64,000 nt of DNA from Craspedostauros australis. Lineage: Eukaryota; Bacillariophyta; Bacillariophyceae; Mastogloiales; Achnanthaceae. Below are positions 37,327-48,475 of the stretch, in pieces (the stretch's first letter is position 1; every line of letters starts with the position of its first letter). Where the stretch lies: the NCBI GenBank assembly GCA_026770025.1, contig JAMXDE010000084.1, positions 1 to 64,000 of the forward strand. The letters are read 5' to 3'. Position numbers and translations under genes: made by a program. The notes under the pieces were generated by a model. It had not been told where the DNA came from. It saw only the letters and a program-made list of their open reading frames with translations, and did no database searches.

Positions 37327-38232
37327 ATGGAGAAACACAACAAAACTCCTCAAGCGCTGTCGAACGGCATCATCGGCACTGCGATAACCAGCGGCCCAGT
37401 GCAAGATATGATCACATGGGCGGAACCGCCATGGAAAAATTGGTGGATGAGCAAGAGGGGTCTGTCAGAGTGTAATAGAGCTAAACTAGCAGTTAGGCTA
37501 AGGAAGGATTTCCTGGAACACATGACTCGTTTTCCCACGAATCGGTCTGAACCACGTTTCGGACATAACCATGTTTGGAGCAGGCACAAGTCTTCGAAGA
37601 AACTCTTTGAAATCCAGGACCCATGGAAAAAGGGTCCCAATGACTGTGTCATCGGAACCCCTCCCCACCGAAAACTTGATGCCGATACAAGACTGCTGGA
37701 TCCACGGTACAGTTCCACGTGGGAATACACGCAAGATGACCTTCGCCCAGCTTCCAACTTGATGGAGGGAAACTTTCCCCTGGTACTGGAGCTACGCAAA
37801 CCCTACGCCCTTTTCTGACAGCAACCCAACAAAAGGGCCCCTCCTGTGGTACTTGGGCTACGCAAACCCTACGACCCTTTTCCAGGGCAACCCACACAGG
37901 GTGTCACACGAACAAGAATAATTGCACTAATCTCATAATCCGCACGTTTCTTCACCATCTACCAGTATTCTAAATTGACTACTTGTGGAACAGAAGACTC
38001 TCGTCCGGATCGCTTGCCAGTCAAGCCTCTGCCTACAGCTAAAGAACAGCCAACAAGACAACAGCCATTACGTTTGGGCTCTATTAGAGTGGTTTGATTT
38101 GGGACCGTGGCAGGCCCACGCGCACATGACACGATTTGGAGGAGAATCTGCTGGTTGGATATGGTCTCCGCCTGGAATGCACAGGCCATCCCAGCGACTA
38201 GTGATGGGCAAGACGCATCCAAGAGGATGATA
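37327..38232 (+). pseudogene. Unknown ORF interrupted by an E2-family solo LTR
   Basis: An ATG at 37327 opens a frame (MEKHNKTPQALSNG...EPPWKNWWMSKRGL) that enters the solo LTR at 37473. If the LTR and one GAGTG are ignored, the same frame continues at 38092 (FDLGPWQAHAHMTRFGG...) and stops at 38230-38232, giving about 95 codons. The Trp/Pro-rich composition is unusual. No family is recognised, and downstream sequence to about 38,660 contains further broken frames of similar flavour. Confidence 0.35.
37473..38086 (+). repeat. Solo LTR of the E2 family (614 bp)
   Basis: Starts TAATAGAG and ends CTCTATTA, flanked by a perfect 5-bp duplication GAGTG (37468-37472 and 38087-38091). It is opposite in orientation to E2 and about 90 bp longer, largely because of an internal tandem duplication around GGGCTACGCAAACCCTACG near 37,790-37,890. 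It confirms the non-canonical LTR ends of the family. Confidence 0.92.
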
Positions 38233-39290
38233 TGAAGGTGCCCACAAAGTTTGAGGGTCGGGGGTGGCCTGGAAGGTTCCCTCCGCAAGAAACAAGTGGA
38301 GGGCAAGAGTGTTTTGGTGTGTGGCAGCGGACACATCACGTGACTTCGCTGGTGATGGGTGCCATTGACAAGTCACCCAGATCGCCAAGGTACCCATTTC
38401 AGATGTGTTCGGAATCAAATCAGGAACAAGGATATGGAAGAAATTCCGAGTTGGATTGTCTGGAAGAGGCTGCAAGGTGGGATGCGCACAAAAGGGTTTG
38501 TTTGGGGTGTCGCAAAAACTCCATGGTGGCATCATCACATGGAGATGTAACTTTGGAGGTATGTACTCCCAACCCATTCTGAACACATCAGTGTGTCGCC
38601 AGAGAATGTGGGAACGCATGAGGGGCATGTGGAGGAGCTGCAAGGATCGTATCAACAAGATACGGATCCAAATATGAATGGCATCCGCGTCCAAATCGGG
38701 TGTTCAAAATTTCTGTGTTTCAGTGCAGGGAGGCTTTGGGGTGTGCAATGAACATCCAACACGGAGAGCTTCATGGAGTGGATAGATGGGGCGTATATGG
38801 AGCTAATGTGGTGCGCAGATTACGAGAATGCCAGGATGATGATGATGATCATGGGTGCTGAAGATAGGGCAGCATGGTGCTGTTGAGAACTTTTTGTGGC
38901 ATTCACCACCTGACAGACAGCAAGCCAAAAGGACATTAAAAATAAAGTTCATACAATTGTAACTTCGATATTCAGAATAAGCGATAGCCAAGCGTCCGGA
39001 TACACTGTTTAGTTTTAATTGTAAGTGATGTGTTGTTGAGATAAAACATCATAAGCAGTTGTTTGGATGGTTTTGGGTGTGCTCTATTTTAGTCTACTTT
39101 AACACGACTCATCACCCACAAAACCCAACAAAACTCCACAACCAGCGTTATCGTTGGTGCATCAACTACGATCTGCAGCTCGTATGCCATTCAGAGCTTC
39201 CATTCATCACAACAATACCTTACATCACATTGCATTACATCGCATTGCACAGCATTGAATAGAGCACTATTCTACATAGCACTACATATA
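38233..39290. other. Gene-free region
   Basis: No supported gene. 38,233-38,680 has decayed-looking frames; 38,940-39,060 is AT-rich. Confidence 0.4.
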
Positions 39291-39330
39291 ATAGCATCAC
39301 ATAGCATCACATAGCATCACATAGCATCAC
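39291..39330 (+). repeat. 10-bp tandem repeat ATAGCATCAC x4
   Basis: Four exact units directly upstream of the gene at 39373, probably in its 5' UTR or promoter. The preceding 70 bases hold looser variants of CATCACATTGCAT. Confidence 0.9.
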
Positions 39331-39372
39331 ATACTCAGGCATACTACTGCGACTGAGCACAACAGGACAGGC

Positions 39373-40128
39373 ATGACGACAATGATAGAACCTCTCTCAG
39401 CGTTGACAATGTTGGACACTCCCTCTGCACCACCGCAAATGACTGGAATGGACAACAGCTGCAACGACAGCACTCATGATGCTGCGCCGCGCACATCGCT
39501 GCACAAGAGCGATCGCAGGCACCAGCGCGGCTTCGTCTTCGAGATGGACGGTGCTTACGATTGCAAGCACTCCGCATCGCTGTCGTCCATCGAGACGTTG
39601 CCGACGATGCGGTGCTCCCTGTCCTCGAAGTCCAGCGACGCTGACTACTACTGTCCATTCGAGGACCCCAAGCAAGTGCGCTTCGCACCGATGGTCGAGA
39701 TCCGCGAGATGCCGACCACGTTGGGCGTCGGACCCGTGGCGATCGGACCGCCGCTGACGATGCAGTGGGAACCGAGCCGAGAGTACACTGCTGTTCTCAA
39801 CGACTCCTCGCAATCGCTGCTGCGCCGCCGATCCTCGGTGCTGTGTTCCATGACGACGTCGCTGCTCAACAATAGACGCAACACGTTGCAACCATTGACG
39901 CCGCAGCAACGGCATGTGCGGTTGCGCCAGAACGGCATCACCGTGCAGGAGATTCAGAGTGCCATCGCCGTGTCGCAGCTCATTCTGCAGCAGCGCATGA
40001 AGACGCAGATGAAGGTGATGCAGCGACAGCAGAAGCGCAGTCAGAAGAGCAGGCGGCAGCGGCGGCAGAGCCATCCGGCCATTGTCGATGCGATGACGCG
40101 TAAGGATATCTTTCTGGAGTGTGCGTAG
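39373..40128 (+). CDS. VRF-motif family protein, member B (hypothetical)
   Basis: 251 residues, ATG at 39373, stop TAG. After a Ser-rich N terminus, residues about 102-135 carry VRFAPMVEIREMPTTLGVGP and GPPLTMQW. The second family block follows at about 176: QPLTPQQRHVRL, RQNGITVQEIQSAI, QQRMKTQM. The C terminus is strongly basic (RQQKRSQKSRRQRRQ). It is the most compact of the three members and so best shows the minimal architecture. Member C lies 1.4 kb downstream on the same strand. Function unknown. Confidence 0.78.
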   Translation: MTTMIEPLSALTMLDTPSAPPQMTGMDNSCNDSTHDAAPRTSLHKSDRRHQRGFVFEMDGAYDCKHSASLSSIETLPTMRCSLSSKSSDADYYCPFEDPKQVRFAPMVEIREMPTTLGVGPVAIGPPLTMQWEPSREYTAVLNDSSQSLLRRRSSVLCSMTTSLLNNRRNTLQPLTPQQRHVRLRQNGITVQEIQSAIAVSQLILQQRMKTQMKVMQRQQKRSQKSRRQRRQSHPAIVDAMTRKDIFLECA

Positions 40129-41516
40129 AGGGGGAGATGGAGCAGGGAATGAAATAGGGAATGCAACGGAGAGAGAGGCGCAGCACATTTTTGAAGAGTA
40201 ACCTCAATAGTTCTAGTTGTCCATTGAGCAACTACACTACCAGACGACTGTGTTCGTGACATGACTTGCTTAGGACTCTCATGTGTACTGCTGCAGCGCA
40301 CGAATGTTGATGTGGTAGGAACATATCTAGCATGTTATTACGATAGGTCCCATCCATTGACAGTATCTTTCATGATGGAGATCAAAGGAAAAGCAGAGTG
40401 CGATTTGAGGATGGCGAGATGGCGAAGGAACCACGTCGCAGATACCGACACTGAATGTAACCCTATGTTAATGGTGGAAACAAGCAACCCATGTTCACAA
40501 CTGCCAAGAATGATCGCATGCTGACGATCGCGTTGCTCGCAACAGTACATGCCATTCAATGAGGTAGGTAATTACCTCCCGATTGATCCTGATTCGGCCC
40601 TCTTTTGTGCCCTTCGTGATACAATGCACCGACACAACTCTCACATGTGTATGAGTGAGATTTAGGAGGCAAAGCACAGCTATGGCATTGAAATAGCGTT
40701 ACGACAACACTGCAATAGCCTCGCAATGGCCTCAGGCTTAGTCATGTATCCAAGCAAACGACAGCCAAAATCGCCCACAAAGTAGCCACCAAATCGATTC
40801 TTCTCGCATTTCGCAATTGACTGGCGTGGTCTGAGCAACGTGGAGAAGTACATGATGCATCTCCATCAATTGCAACCAACGCATACCGAGTAACACTCCC
40901 TTGGCTTGAACACCGAGCGCTTTCGAAACAATGAACACAAGAGTGTATTACAACTCAACTCTCTCAAGAGCATGGATTTCTGGAGGCATGGCTCCATTCA
41001 CATCCTTGCAACCGTTGATTGTGTGATCCCACACAATTCCAAACCAAAGAAAGCATCGACAGGCTATCCTGCACTATCCTTCCATACATCTCCCATACAT
41101 CGTCCAGACGAGCATCCACATCTCAGGTTGGAGCGATCTCTCAGGAGGTCAAACAATAAATCCCGACGGTCGCACACTCACAAAGACTGATGAAAACGAG
41201 AAACACTATCGGCGACGGCGACGACGGCGAAGAAGGGAGCGACCAAGCAATTGAACCAAGAGAGAGGGCGACCAAGGAGACGCAGCAGCGGCAGTGCAAG
41301 TATCGGTTGCGTCCACTGAGTGACTGAGTGTGTGCGAGAGACGCCAATCCAGGCATTGAACGCATAGATTCAGGTGCATGTGACTGCAACGGCAACTCCA
41401 GCTTCGATTCCAGTCAGAAAAACGCAACCAGCAATACCACCAGCACATCGTCAACTAAACCAACATCAAGATCAATAACAATACTCATACTCATACGAGA
41501 ACAGCATACGTGCACA
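40129..41516. other. Intergenic region between members B and C
   Basis: No supported gene. The last 190 bases before the member C ATG stay open in its frame but lack an ATG, and are taken as 5' UTR. Confidence 0.45.
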
Positions 41517-42758
41517 ATGGCCATCCCAGAAAGCTCATCGCAAAAGTCGCCCCGCTCTGTGAGTCGTTCACAGAGAGCCGCACCTTCGACGCCCGCTCCC
41601 GTGTTCAACACCAAGCGCAGGCAGAGGAGAACACCGACCTCCCAGGAGCATCGGGAGGCCACACTGCAGCAGCAACGCCGAACCTCGCTGCCATCCTTGC
41701 CTATTCCAAGATCGAACAGGCGAGAAGTGCTACATCCAGCAACGCCGCCACCTGCCGCTGCAATTCGCAGTGCGCGGCGCAGCTCGGATTCAATGGTCGC
41801 CCACGCTCGATCGCAGCAGGTCGCAGCGGAGACCCGGCGAAGGAGAAACACGGTGCAGTTCACTCAGATGCCGGATATCTACGAGTTCCCCATCACTCTC
41901 CACGCACCCTGCAGCACGGACGTGCAACCACTCAAGTCGTGCCTTTCGCCCGAGTCCTGGTCTGCAAGAGCCGAGACGTTGAGGGTCCGATTCTCGACCG
42001 TCCAAGTCCAGGAGATGCAGACCATCTTGGATACCGGCGGCGCCATGGTTCCGTCCGGTGGGGCGCCCTTGTCCATGGGGTGGAAGCCGAAGCGCAGATG
42101 GGCGGTCTCTGTGGACTGCGTCGAACATCAACGGCACAACATCGTCATGCACATGGCCTCATGCAGCGAATCGGCATCGTTGTCGTCCAGCGATTCATCG
42201 ACAGTGTCATCATCATCGTCGGCAGAGTCCACGCCGACGCGCACTTCCTTGCTGTCGCCATCGAGTTCACCCGCCCGGTTCTCTCCATCTTCCGTGATTC
42301 CGGAGACCTTGACATCGCCCATGTCACCTTACGTCAAACGACCCCAATACCTGCCACTTTCACCCGCGGAACGGTGGCAGATCCTGCAAAGGATCGGATC
42401 TCCTCCAAACCAAATCAAGAAAGCCATCACGCGTTCCAAGTTGCTGCAGGAGCGACGGCTTGAGACGAATCTGCTGCACGACATCGAAGTGGCGCAGCAT
42501 CAGGCCCGGCAAAAGATGTGGACTCAGCCACGACACGCGATGTACTCGTCGCATGAGCTGCGCGAGGCGATGGGCATCGATCACACGTACGCTGCGGCCA
42601 GCAGCCCAATCCAATTGCCGCGACACAGATCGTCGGTGTTGTTGCATCAGATGTCGCCCAACTATGCTTCGCCCAACCAATCGCCATCGTATACGAACGT
42701 GATGAAGCGTCGTCTCGATTCCGACATCGCAAGGCACATCCAGTCCGTGCCATTTTAA
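41517..42758 (+). CDS. VRF-motif family protein, member C (hypothetical)
   Basis: 413 residues from the first ATG at 41517 (MAIPESSSQKSPRS); the frame is open upstream to 41328 but has no ATG. Stop TAA. The N terminus is Ser/Arg-rich. Near residue 165 comes VRFSTVQVQEMQTILDTGG followed by GGAPLSMGW, a diverged form of the family motif (GPPLTMQW). The second block follows the Ser-rich linker: LPLSPAERWQILQRIGSPP, IKKAITRSKLLQERRLETNL. A C-terminal tail has no recognised motif. Tandem with member B, same strand; function unknown. Confidence 0.75.
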   Translation: MAIPESSSQKSPRSVSRSQRAAPSTPAPVFNTKRRQRRTPTSQEHREATLQQQRRTSLPSLPIPRSNRREVLHPATPPPAAAIRSARRSSDSMVAHARSQQVAAETRRRRNTVQFTQMPDIYEFPITLHAPCSTDVQPLKSCLSPESWSARAETLRVRFSTVQVQEMQTILDTGGAMVPSGGAPLSMGWKPKRRWAVSVDCVEHQRHNIVMHMASCSESASLSSSDSSTVSSSSSAESTPTRTSLLSPSSSPARFSPSSVIPETLTSPMSPYVKRPQYLPLSPAERWQILQRIGSPPNQIKKAITRSKLLQERRLETNLLHDIEVAQHQARQKMWTQPRHAMYSSHELREAMGIDHTYAAASSPIQLPRHRSSVLLHQMSPNYASPNQSPSYTNVMKRRLDSDIARHIQSVPF

Positions 42759-45288
42759 AACCATGCCCATGCTGCCCTTGCGCAAAGAGAGATCCACTCG
42801 GAATCACTCAAAGCAATACACTTGAGTGCAATTGCAAAATGGGATGGGATAGTGTGGTGTGACAGCAACAGATAACATCACCTCTCTCTCTCTCTCTCTC
42901 TCTGGTGTTGCTTGACGGAGGTCGTCCGAGTACCCAATCTCTTGCGTCGACACCACGATCACAACAGTGAGAATCAACAATGAATGAGGACAGAATCAAG
43001 GTGTTTCGAAAAGTGTGGGACTTGTGCCATCTTGTGCACACGCATTCTTTTCTCCTTCAACTTTATCACCGGAATCGTCGCAACCACCAATGACGTAGTG
43101 TTGTTCGGTGGAACTCTAATTGCTTGGACAGCTGATTCGTCAGTTGAGTTCTCTGGGAGCAGGAGAAATAGACGTCCTGCAAAAAAAAGAGCGTATTTTC
43201 TGCATTTGTTCACGGATTGCTTCCCCAACTTTGGACTGATATGACCAACACTATTGCGACAATGCAGTTCAACGCAAGCAGTATCGATAGTACTTCTGTG
43301 CGAGTTCCACACAGCTGATTTCGAACAAGCAGAGCTCGCGTTTGTCGTCCTGCTTCCTTTTGTCGGCGTTTGTGCTCATTGGTTTTGGTGGCGCCTGTTG
43401 TGGTGGTTTGGTTCTTCGCTGCTTTCTGCGTCGTTCACGCCCTTCACACAGCGCCGAGTGTTTCTCGGCGATGCACTCGCTTGCGTTGCCGTCCGACGGG
43501 CACGAAACAAACACTCATGCATTCGGTGTCTCTGTTCGATCGAGCGCAAATCGCCAACACAAATAGAGGAATCAACTGCTTGTGGTTGCTGATCATCCTC
43601 CTGTCAACGAATGCATTGTGATGCATGTTTTGAAGCAATACACCACCGATGCCAACCCCACTGCGTTGCCATGGCTTGCGTCGTGCATGGTTTGGTGGTG
43701 GTTTTGAGCCATTTCTGTTGTGCGTTGGTCTCGCGCGGCATTCTGGTGCGGACCCAAAAACACGCGCCCATAGTCTCGTTTCTGTGTCGTTCGCCGCGTC
43801 CGGTTGCGGTACATTTTGCAGCGACAGTGGTTGGCGAACTTCAACTATGCCTCCTCTGATACAAGCTCATTGGTCGCGGGCAGCGTTCTTTGATTTCGAA
43901 GAGGCGACAAAGCATGTGTTCTCCGCGGTGCGAGTTTGTCCATCTCAGTGTGCGCCAAAGAACACAACACACAACGTGTCACGAGAGCAGCACCACACAA
44001 ACATGCTGCCGCTGTCGTCACAAAATGGAAGTGAACCGTTGTTGTTGGCACATTCGTGCATTGTTGCACTGATAGGTACTCCTCTCCTCCTCCAATACTC
44101 TACTTCACCCTGCTCTGCTCGCACTCTATTCAGGTCACAAACCAGTTGCCATTGATGTGGTGTATTGTACAGACACTTCTGCACTTGTGTGTTGCAATAG
44201 CAAGATGATTGTCATTCGAATTGCACTGGTATGGTTGCGAGGGCGTGATCATTCGCGTACCACTGCAGAGCACAACGCGGTGTGACTGCGGGCGTTGGCT
44301 CTCCTCCGTTTTGTTCTGCGTGACGGCGTGTACTTCTGCAATCCTCGCGCACGATCGATACTGGCGAACAGTGATCAAGATGCCAATGACCAGACATGAG
44401 GAGGTTCTTTGTTAGTCGTACATAGATGCATGCAGATGGTATGACATGGGCGGCGGCGACTGGATCGGAGCTGACACGCGCACGAGGAGTTGGAGAAATC
44501 GAGCAAGTCCAACCACATCAACATCATGGCGATCTCTTTCTTTCCCCTCCAATCGAAGTTGCGCCCGGCATCCATACAAAAATATCACAATGATGTCATG
44601 CACACGAGCATTGCGGCAACCTGAACAGTTCTCCCTCTTTTCGTGAAAAACACAGCATCGCCAGGTTTGGACAATGGGGAGCCACCACATGCACCATTGG
44701 CATCTGCAATGACTGGATGGAAAGTGCGGGCAAGTGCAGCGTAGACGGATCTCCCTTCGTCAAGGCGCGGATGTGGTGATGGTGCATGATTGAACTGATC
44801 GTCTTCTCTGTTTCAGTGCAGAACAGCACTTCCATCAACACACCGTTGCGCAATTAACCGTCAGTGATGGTGTCATGGAGCAGCCACAAGAGATGCGAAC
44901 TGTCGCTCCTTGACTTGTTGCAGAACAGGCGCAGGATGTGCACATTTGGTGACAACGTTGACATGTTCCTTGGAAAACAGCAACACGTCTCTGCGCGTCG
45001 CGAATCGACTCTTAGTCTGCGCAATTTCCCCAAGGTATCGCCGTCGCCATGCAATTGTTTGTCCGGCTATACGTACTCGCATGCGCGTTTTGATGTCATG
45101 TGCCTCTCCGCATGCGCGTGCCCCACCAACAAATTCCAATTGCGTCTGGATGATGCCAATGCGCGCTCTGCGAAGCACATCCTTCGCATGCACAACGAGG
45201 ACTGTGCGTGCAGTGCACGTCCATCACGACAACATCCTTCACACATCTTTCCTCGCGCATGCACTGCACATCACGCACATTCTCCGCG
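42759..45288. other. Intergenic region with (CT)n microsatellite
   Basis: No supported gene. (CT)11 at 42882-42903. Other short frames on both strands show no domain. Confidence 0.45.
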
Positions 45289-45435
45289 CATCCGCACATT
45301 TGCCAACATCTTCGCCACAAACCGCGCATTTTCTGCGCATCGCTGCATGTGTTGACATCTTCCCCGCAAACTGTACATTCCCCGCGCATCCACGCATTTG
45401 CCGACAACTTCCCTGCAAACTGCACATTCTCTGCA
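45289..45435 (+). repeat. 49-bp tandem repeat, three units
   Basis: Units at 45289-45337, 45338-45386 and 45387-45435, each starting CATC and containing a GCAAACTG or CACAAACCG core followed by GCATT or ACATT. All are exactly 49 bp, about 75 percent alike. A partial unit precedes them. Confidence 0.85.
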
Positions 45436-45781
45436 CATCCGGGTCATCTCACATTCTGATACGTATTTATGTCTTAGTTATGTCTGTGTTATATCCGATA
45501 GGACATGAACACGATCCTGCCTCTTGGCCATCACAGCATCACTCCCACTTTAATATTAGTACTACTCAGCAACAAACAACAGAGAAACAAGGTTGCTACT
45601 AGTGTATTCGGGAAATAGCTAGCGACTCAAATAAAGGATATCATTCTTTTTTCCTTTTTTATGCTTCTTTCGTGTGATCAATGATGTTAGTCTATGCAGT
45701 ATTGACTAGAAATAGAATATGATTTATGTCTCAGTGAGGACCGAATCATGTCGTAGTTATGTCTTGGGAATTGTGGTTGTG
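45436..45781. other. Spacer between two repeat arrays
   Basis: AT-richer than its surroundings, no gene. Contains two variants of TTATGTCTTAGTTATGTC at 45,470 and 45,750. Confidence 0.4.
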
Positions 45782-46309
45782 CAGGGAAAAGTGCATGCGC
45801 AGGGAAAACGCATGCGCAGGGAAAGCGCACGTGCAGTGCATCCGCACAAGCAGGGAAAATGCATGTGCAGGAAAAGTGCAGTGCATGTGCAGGTGCAGTG
45901 CATGCGCAGGGAAAATGGAGGCGCAGGGAAAATGCAGGCGCAGGGAAAAGCGCAGTCGAAGTGCAGTGCATGTGCATGAGCAGGGAAAATGCAGGCGCAG
46001 GAAAAGTGCAGTGCATGTGTATGTGCGTGCGCAGGGAAAACGCGGGCTATGGAAAAGTGCAGTGCATGTGTGCATGTGCAGTGCAGGCACAGGGAAAATG
46101 CAGGCGCAGGGAAAAGCGCAGTCGAAGTGCAGTGCATGTGCATGCGCAGAGAAAATGCAGGCGCAGGGAAAAGCGCAGTCGAAGCGCAGTGCATGTGCAT
46201 GAGCAGGGAGAATGCAGGTGCAGGAAAAGTGCAGTGCAGTCGAAGTGCAGGTGCAGGTGCACGCGCAGTGGAAGTGCATGCGCAGTTGAAGTGCCTGTGT
46301 AGTAGTGCA

Positions 46310-46352
<43 letters not shown>

Positions 46353-46556
46353 GTGCAGTCCATGCGCAGTCGAAGTGCATGTGCAGTGCAGTGCAGTCAA
46401 CATGCAGCCGAAGTGCATGTGCATGTGCATGCGCACGCACAGTCGAAGTCCAAGTGCAGTGCGCACAACTGCGATGCACATGCGTTGCACGTCCGCCGGA
46501 CATCCGCTGCACGTGCACTTTGGCTGCACGTGCGCATCCACTTTCCATGTGCAATG
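45782..46556 (+). repeat. Degenerate minisatellite with GCGCAGGGAAAA / GTGCAGTGCATG units
   Basis: About 775 bp built from 14-30 bp combinations of two words, GCGCAGGGAAAA and GTGCAGTGCATGTGCA. It includes a (GTGTAT)n microsatellite at 46311-46354. The array is open in several frames on both strands because it contains almost no TA-starting triplets; the long Cys/His/Ala/Met frames are composition effects, not proteins. Confidence 0.85.
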
Positions 46557-48475
46557 ACGCAGCGATCAGACGCGCGGGGCGACACATGGACAACAAATTG
46601 CTCGCCGGCGCAGGTCCGTCGCGCACTGTTGGAGCACATCGATAATCGCGTTTGTTGATGCATCATGACCAACCAGTTTGCGAATGACATTTATGCTTGT
46701 GGTGGGAACAAACGCATGCTTGCATACGAGAATCATCGCACCCTGTCCTCCAGACCTGTGATGCTCTGCTGAAACGAACGCGAACGTCAGATGTTGCGCC
46801 ATTGCTTGGATGCAAATAGTGAACACCACTATTCCGTTGTCAAGGAACAAGCCCAAGCGCGAGCAGAGAAGAGCAACGCCGCAATTGCCGCAAACATGTT
46901 GTCGTCATCCTCAGGATGAGTACGCACAGGACATCGTTCTTTTTTACCACGTCTGCACCAATGGTGTTCTGCATTCACATCCTCTGTATTGGGTCTTGCC
47001 TTGCATCAGGATGCCAAGTTGAGGCTGAGAACGGGAATGCCAGAACTTTCTCTGTGTGGTGGAAGGAGAAGAGCATGCTCGCACTTCACCACACATTCCA
47101 ACAGTGCTGGGTACGCGGCAATGCAATGAAACAGCACATTTCTTCGCATGCGCCTTGGGTACGCAGCGCGACATTGGTGCGCCGCGATGTGTGAGTACCA
47201 ACCCCAAAACCAATACGCGGCACCATGAATACTCATGCTGGCACTCCCCACATTCTCCTTCGCATCAGAACACAGGCGCTGTACTCCTCCACTCTACTGC
47301 ACTCCTGCATACTCTGTATCTCTCTACCCTGATGAATACATGCAAACATCAGACAACCAGGTGTTCGGTCATGAGTGTAAATTGACCGCTCCACCGTCTT
47401 CGAATCACAATTGCTCTGTTCTCCGCATGACGCACTTGAATGCGCACACTTGCTCTGCTTGCAGCAATCCACCACCAATGAGTGTGATCTGTGTATCGTG
47501 CAACAGCAATCGGATTTGCGAAGAAACGTGCGTGGGCGAAGCGACTAAATGAGAACAATCCAAAAACGCTCTTCGGGAAAATGACTGAAACGCAAGCGCC
47601 TCAACCAGCAACTGCTTGGACAAGTTGGTTGTCGACGTCAGTGTTGGAACAACGAAAACGACACGACTTGGACATGTCTCGGAAATAGCGACACACAAAG
47701 CTGATGGTATCATTGTACAACACATGGAGTAGTCGACATGGTACATGTGAAGTTCTTACAAAGCGCTACGCATCATACCTGACAAATGCAATGGGACTCG
47801 TTTTTTAGTCCTGGGAAATGTGCGGCATAAAATTACGGTAAATGACTGCATTTTCCCAGCCGCTGTATATATGTCGACGTTTTCTCCTGCTCCCTGGACA
47901 GAATCTGTGACTTTTCGCGTGTGCTTGTGGAGTCATGACACCGTTCGCGTTTGTCTATCCCATAATTATCATTGTCACTCAGACAAGAAAAGGCATCGCA
48001 ACAAGATAGCGAAGATGGAGGTGTCTTGCGCACAATTTGCCTGTCCGAACAACGCATCCGACCAACACCATGACGCATGTCACGAGTTGTGGTGCCCACA
48101 CGTTTTGTTCCTCCAAACCTTCCCACAACCACTCTGCCTCCGACACACACAGAGAGGGGACTGGAGCGTCTGATCATTCACAAGAGGACACGAGTGTCGG
48201 CACGGTATGGAACTGCGTTTCTGGGAATGCCAAACGCGTAGCCACTCCTCAGCCAGGTCATTCACCACGAAGCAAGCAACGACTGCTGTGGCGACATCAT
48301 CATCCTCCTCCTCCAAAGAAGACAGTCAGAGCACCATCTCTCCAAGAGCGCGATTATTCGCACGAGTAGATAGTGATAGATAGAGACCCCCGCATCCTCG
48401 TACCTCCGTTCATGCCTCCATTCGTACCTGCACTCACTGCCAACAAGTCAATCACAAACAAACGAACCCGATGCG
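46557..48475. other. Intergenic region upstream of the receptor gene
   Basis: No supported gene. The last few hundred bases should include the receptor promoter and 5' UTR, but I see no convincing TATA element. Confidence 0.4.

Noticed and set aside
39397-40188. 263-codon ORF antisense to member B
   Set aside because: Shadow of the sense gene, which has the family motifs.
45289-45435. CRISPR array
   Set aside because: Units are contiguous 49-bp tandem repeats without spacers, and the genome is eukaryotic.
45757-46626. Long Cys/His-rich ORFs on both strands
   Set aside because: Same composition effect of the GCAGGGAAAA minisatellite.
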